From Pedosphaera sp. (GTDB taxonomy: Bacteria; Verrucomicrobiota; Verrucomicrobiia; Limisphaerales; Pedosphaeraceae): a stretch of 5,836 bases of DNA. The notes under the pieces were generated by a model. The model worked only from the letters and a program-made list of their open reading frames with translations. It ran no database searches and was not told the origin of the DNA. The DNA lies in contig JAQGOT010000440.1 in the NCBI GenBank assembly GCA_028293465.1, forward strand, positions 1-5,836, written 5' to 3'. Numbering within the stretch: the first letter of the stretch is position 1; each line of letters opens with the position of its first letter. The position numbers and the translations under genes were made by a program. Positions 4,471 to 5,836 of the stretch are shown piece after piece.

Positions 4471-5836
4471 TTACGGGAGCGTGAGCCGATAGAATCGGCT
4501 GCCCGCCACCGCTGGCACGGTCACCTGGTTCTGTCCATTGACCAGGGTGATCGCGTTCGTCACGCTCGACCAATTCGTCGTGCCCAGATCCGAGTTTTGT
4601 TGCAGCACGAAGCCGCCGGCCGCCCCGGGCCAGGTGAACACGAACGTGCCGCTGCCCGTGGGCTGCACGGTCAGGTTGGGAAGACTGACAAAGGAGAAGT
4701 TGCTGATCTTCTGCGTGGAAGCGGCGCCGCCGGTCCCGCCGGTGATGCCCACATACGCAGCATTAGTTCCCACGATGGAGGGCAGATCGACGAGGTAGTT
4801 GGTGCTGAAGGAGACATGCGTCACCGTGTCGGTCAGTGTCAGGGACAGGGTGGCACCGTCATAATTGAGCGCGACGCCGATGGGATCGCCGCCGGCGAGG
4901 TTGATTGGCGTGGTGGGGGAATAAGGAGCGCCGGTCGCCCCGTTATTGCGCAGGGCGATGCCCGGGACATTCGGACCATAGATGTTGAATTCCAGCGCCG
5001 CGCTGGGGGTGATGCCGTTGTAACCCAGACCCCCGCCGCCGCCGCCGAGGGCCGACGCTCCCCGGGAATCATTCTGCAAGACGAACGCCGCCCCGTCGGC
5101 CCCGCCGCCGCCAACGTCCTGATAGGTCCACGTAGCCTTGAAGGCCCCGATATACTCCGGATAATTGAGGAAGCTGCTCCGGGCTTCATTGGCGGCGCCA
5201 TCGGTGAGGGTCAGCACGTTGCTGGCAATGACTGCACCGCCGTTTAGCGTCCAGCCTCCGCCGTTGTTGAGGGCGGGCCGCGTGACCGCGAGGGTCATGA
5301 GCGCGCTGGCGTTGTTGCCAACGCCGTTGGTCATGAACAGTTGATAGGTGCCCGCATCGCCGGCGAACACTTCGGCGATGGTCAGGGCGCTGGATTGGGA
5401 GCCGCTGATCCGGCCATTGTCGGTGAGGTTGGTCCCGTTAAACTTCCAACGGTAGGAGATGGGCTGAGTCCCCGCAACGTACACGGTCAAGGGCAGCGGT
5501 AAACCGCTCGGGTACGTCAGCGCGAGCGGTTGCAAGTCCAGAAGGATCTGCGGTGCGCCCGCGACATTCGTGAACGAACTGGCAGGAACTCCGAACGCGC
5601 GCAGTTCGGTCGAGGAAATGAAATGGGCCGCTCCATTTGCCGGCACTCCGCCGACGGCCCAGCCATAGCCGACGCGTTGCTTGGCGGGCAGATGCGACAA
5701 GTCGAACGCCACCGGGGTGTTGACCGGAACGCCCACCGGCCCGTCCACCGCGTAATCGAAGCCGTTTCCACTGATCAGGGCGGCCGGAACGGCAACCCAG
5801 TTGGTGTTGCTTTCCGGAGGGCTGGTACTGGTATCC
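4471..5836 (-). CDS. secreted Ig-like / L-type-lectin-like domain protein, C-terminal part
   Basis: The frame is open from the right edge to a TAA at 4471-4473, showing 454 residues; the GTG at 5748 is internal and the true start is beyond the window. Visible residues ~104-184 form an Ig-like domain: a Trp (W130, SYRWKFNG), the repeat of hydrophobic strands, and the diagnostic DAGTYQL (160-166) before the last strand. Residues ~191-384 look like a concanavalin/L-type lectin fold, with GGGGADGAAFVLQND, ALGGGGGGLGYNG and SAALEFNIYG, as in legume-lectin-like domains that bind carbohydrate. Residues ~385-454 form a small C-terminal module (FTW…G…LQQNSDLGTTNW…GSRFYRL) typical of exported Verrucomicrobia proteins. 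No catalytic domain is visible. Likely extracellular and sugar-binding or adhesive; the missing N-terminus could hold an enzyme or more repeats. It shares its strand with the 349-aa gene, but a 221-base gap and a hairpin separate them. Confidence 0.85.
   Translation of the reverse strand, partial: DTSTSPPESNTNWVAVPAALISGNGFDYAVDGPVGVPVNTPVAFDLSHLPAKQRVGYGWAVGGVPANGAAHFISSTELRAFGVPASSFTNVAGAPQILLDLQPLALTYPSGLPLPLTVYVAGTQPISYRWKFNGTNLTDNGRISGSQSSALTIAEVFAGDAGTYQLFMTNGVGNNASALMTLAVTRPALNNGGGWTLNGGAVIASNVLTLTDGAANEARSSFLNYPEYIGAFKATWTYQDVGGGGADGAAFVLQNDSRGASALGGGGGGLGYNGITPSAALEFNIYGPNVPGIALRNNGATGAPYSPTTPINLAGGDPIGVALNYDGATLSLTLTDTVTHVSFSTNYLVDLPSIVGTNAAYVGITGGTGGAASTQKISNFSFVSLPNLTVQPTGSGTFVFTWPGAAGGFVLQQNSDLGTTNWSSVTNAITLVNGQNQVTVPAVAGSRFYRLTLP

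Noticed and set aside
4250..4573. N-terminal extension of the minus-strand 349-aa gene up to 4573 (108 extra codons).
   Set aside because: The extension has no family resemblance, lies opposite a better coding-like plus frame (4231-4416), and crosses the long hairpin at 4396-4431 and the end of the neighbouring lectin gene.
5030..5050. CCG/GCC triplet run as a microsatellite.
   Set aside because: It is simply the Gly-rich loop (GGGGGG) of the lectin-like domain.
4597..5247. Plus-strand 216-codon frame opposite the lectin gene.
   Set aside because: The minus frame shows Ig and lectin motifs; the plus frame is a Gly/Ala/Arg-rich shadow.

Overview
The window looks like a stretch of a Verrucomicrobiota chromosome (Pedosphaera/Limisphaerales type), judged from protein style rather than any marker gene. 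The clues are a large secreted protein with an Ig-like domain, an L-type-lectin-like domain and a C-terminus ending in a W…FYRL pattern, a protein with the 'LPE(N/S)LEEL…PxDPFDGxxLRYR…YSxxxDGxDDGG' ending common in Verrucomicrobia and Planctomycetes, and mostly absent Shine-Dalgarno sequences. No rRNA, tRNA, CRISPR array or transposase gene was seen.

Layout. (1) 1-833, plus strand: the 3' end of a DUF883/ElaB-like C-tail-anchored membrane protein, then a 91-aa exported EF-hand protein (470-745) closed by a strong intrinsic terminator (799-829). (2) 834-3232, plus strand: sparsely coded accessory-looking DNA with three unrecognised genes, a 246-aa protein (909-1649), a 129-aa multi-pass membrane protein (2085-2474) and a 121-aa protein with a Cys/His cluster (2724-3089). 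Long non-coding gaps and apparent coding remnants (1869-2051, 3071-3232) lie between them. (3) 3200-4249, minus strand: a 349-aa protein carrying the middle and C-terminal parts of the DPFDG/DGxDDGG family but apparently without its normal N-terminus. Its first ~32 codons look unrelated to the family and contain a 20-21 bp tandem repeat, suggesting a rearrangement breakpoint. (4) 4270-4431: a short plus-strand reading frame of 48 codons, coding-like, with its stop codon in the loop of a long GC-rich hairpin. (5) 4471-5836, minus strand: the C-terminal 454 residues of the Ig/lectin secreted protein, running off the right edge.

The genes do not form an evident pathway. The well-supported theme is envelope and export (tail-anchored membrane protein, exported Ca-binding protein, secreted lectin-like protein), interrupted by a patch of orphan genes and gene debris. 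No complete new system is demonstrable from this window. The most interesting places are the N-terminal breakpoint with tandem repeat near 4158-4198, the hidden ORF plus hairpin at 4270-4431, and the cluster of orphan genes at 909-3089.
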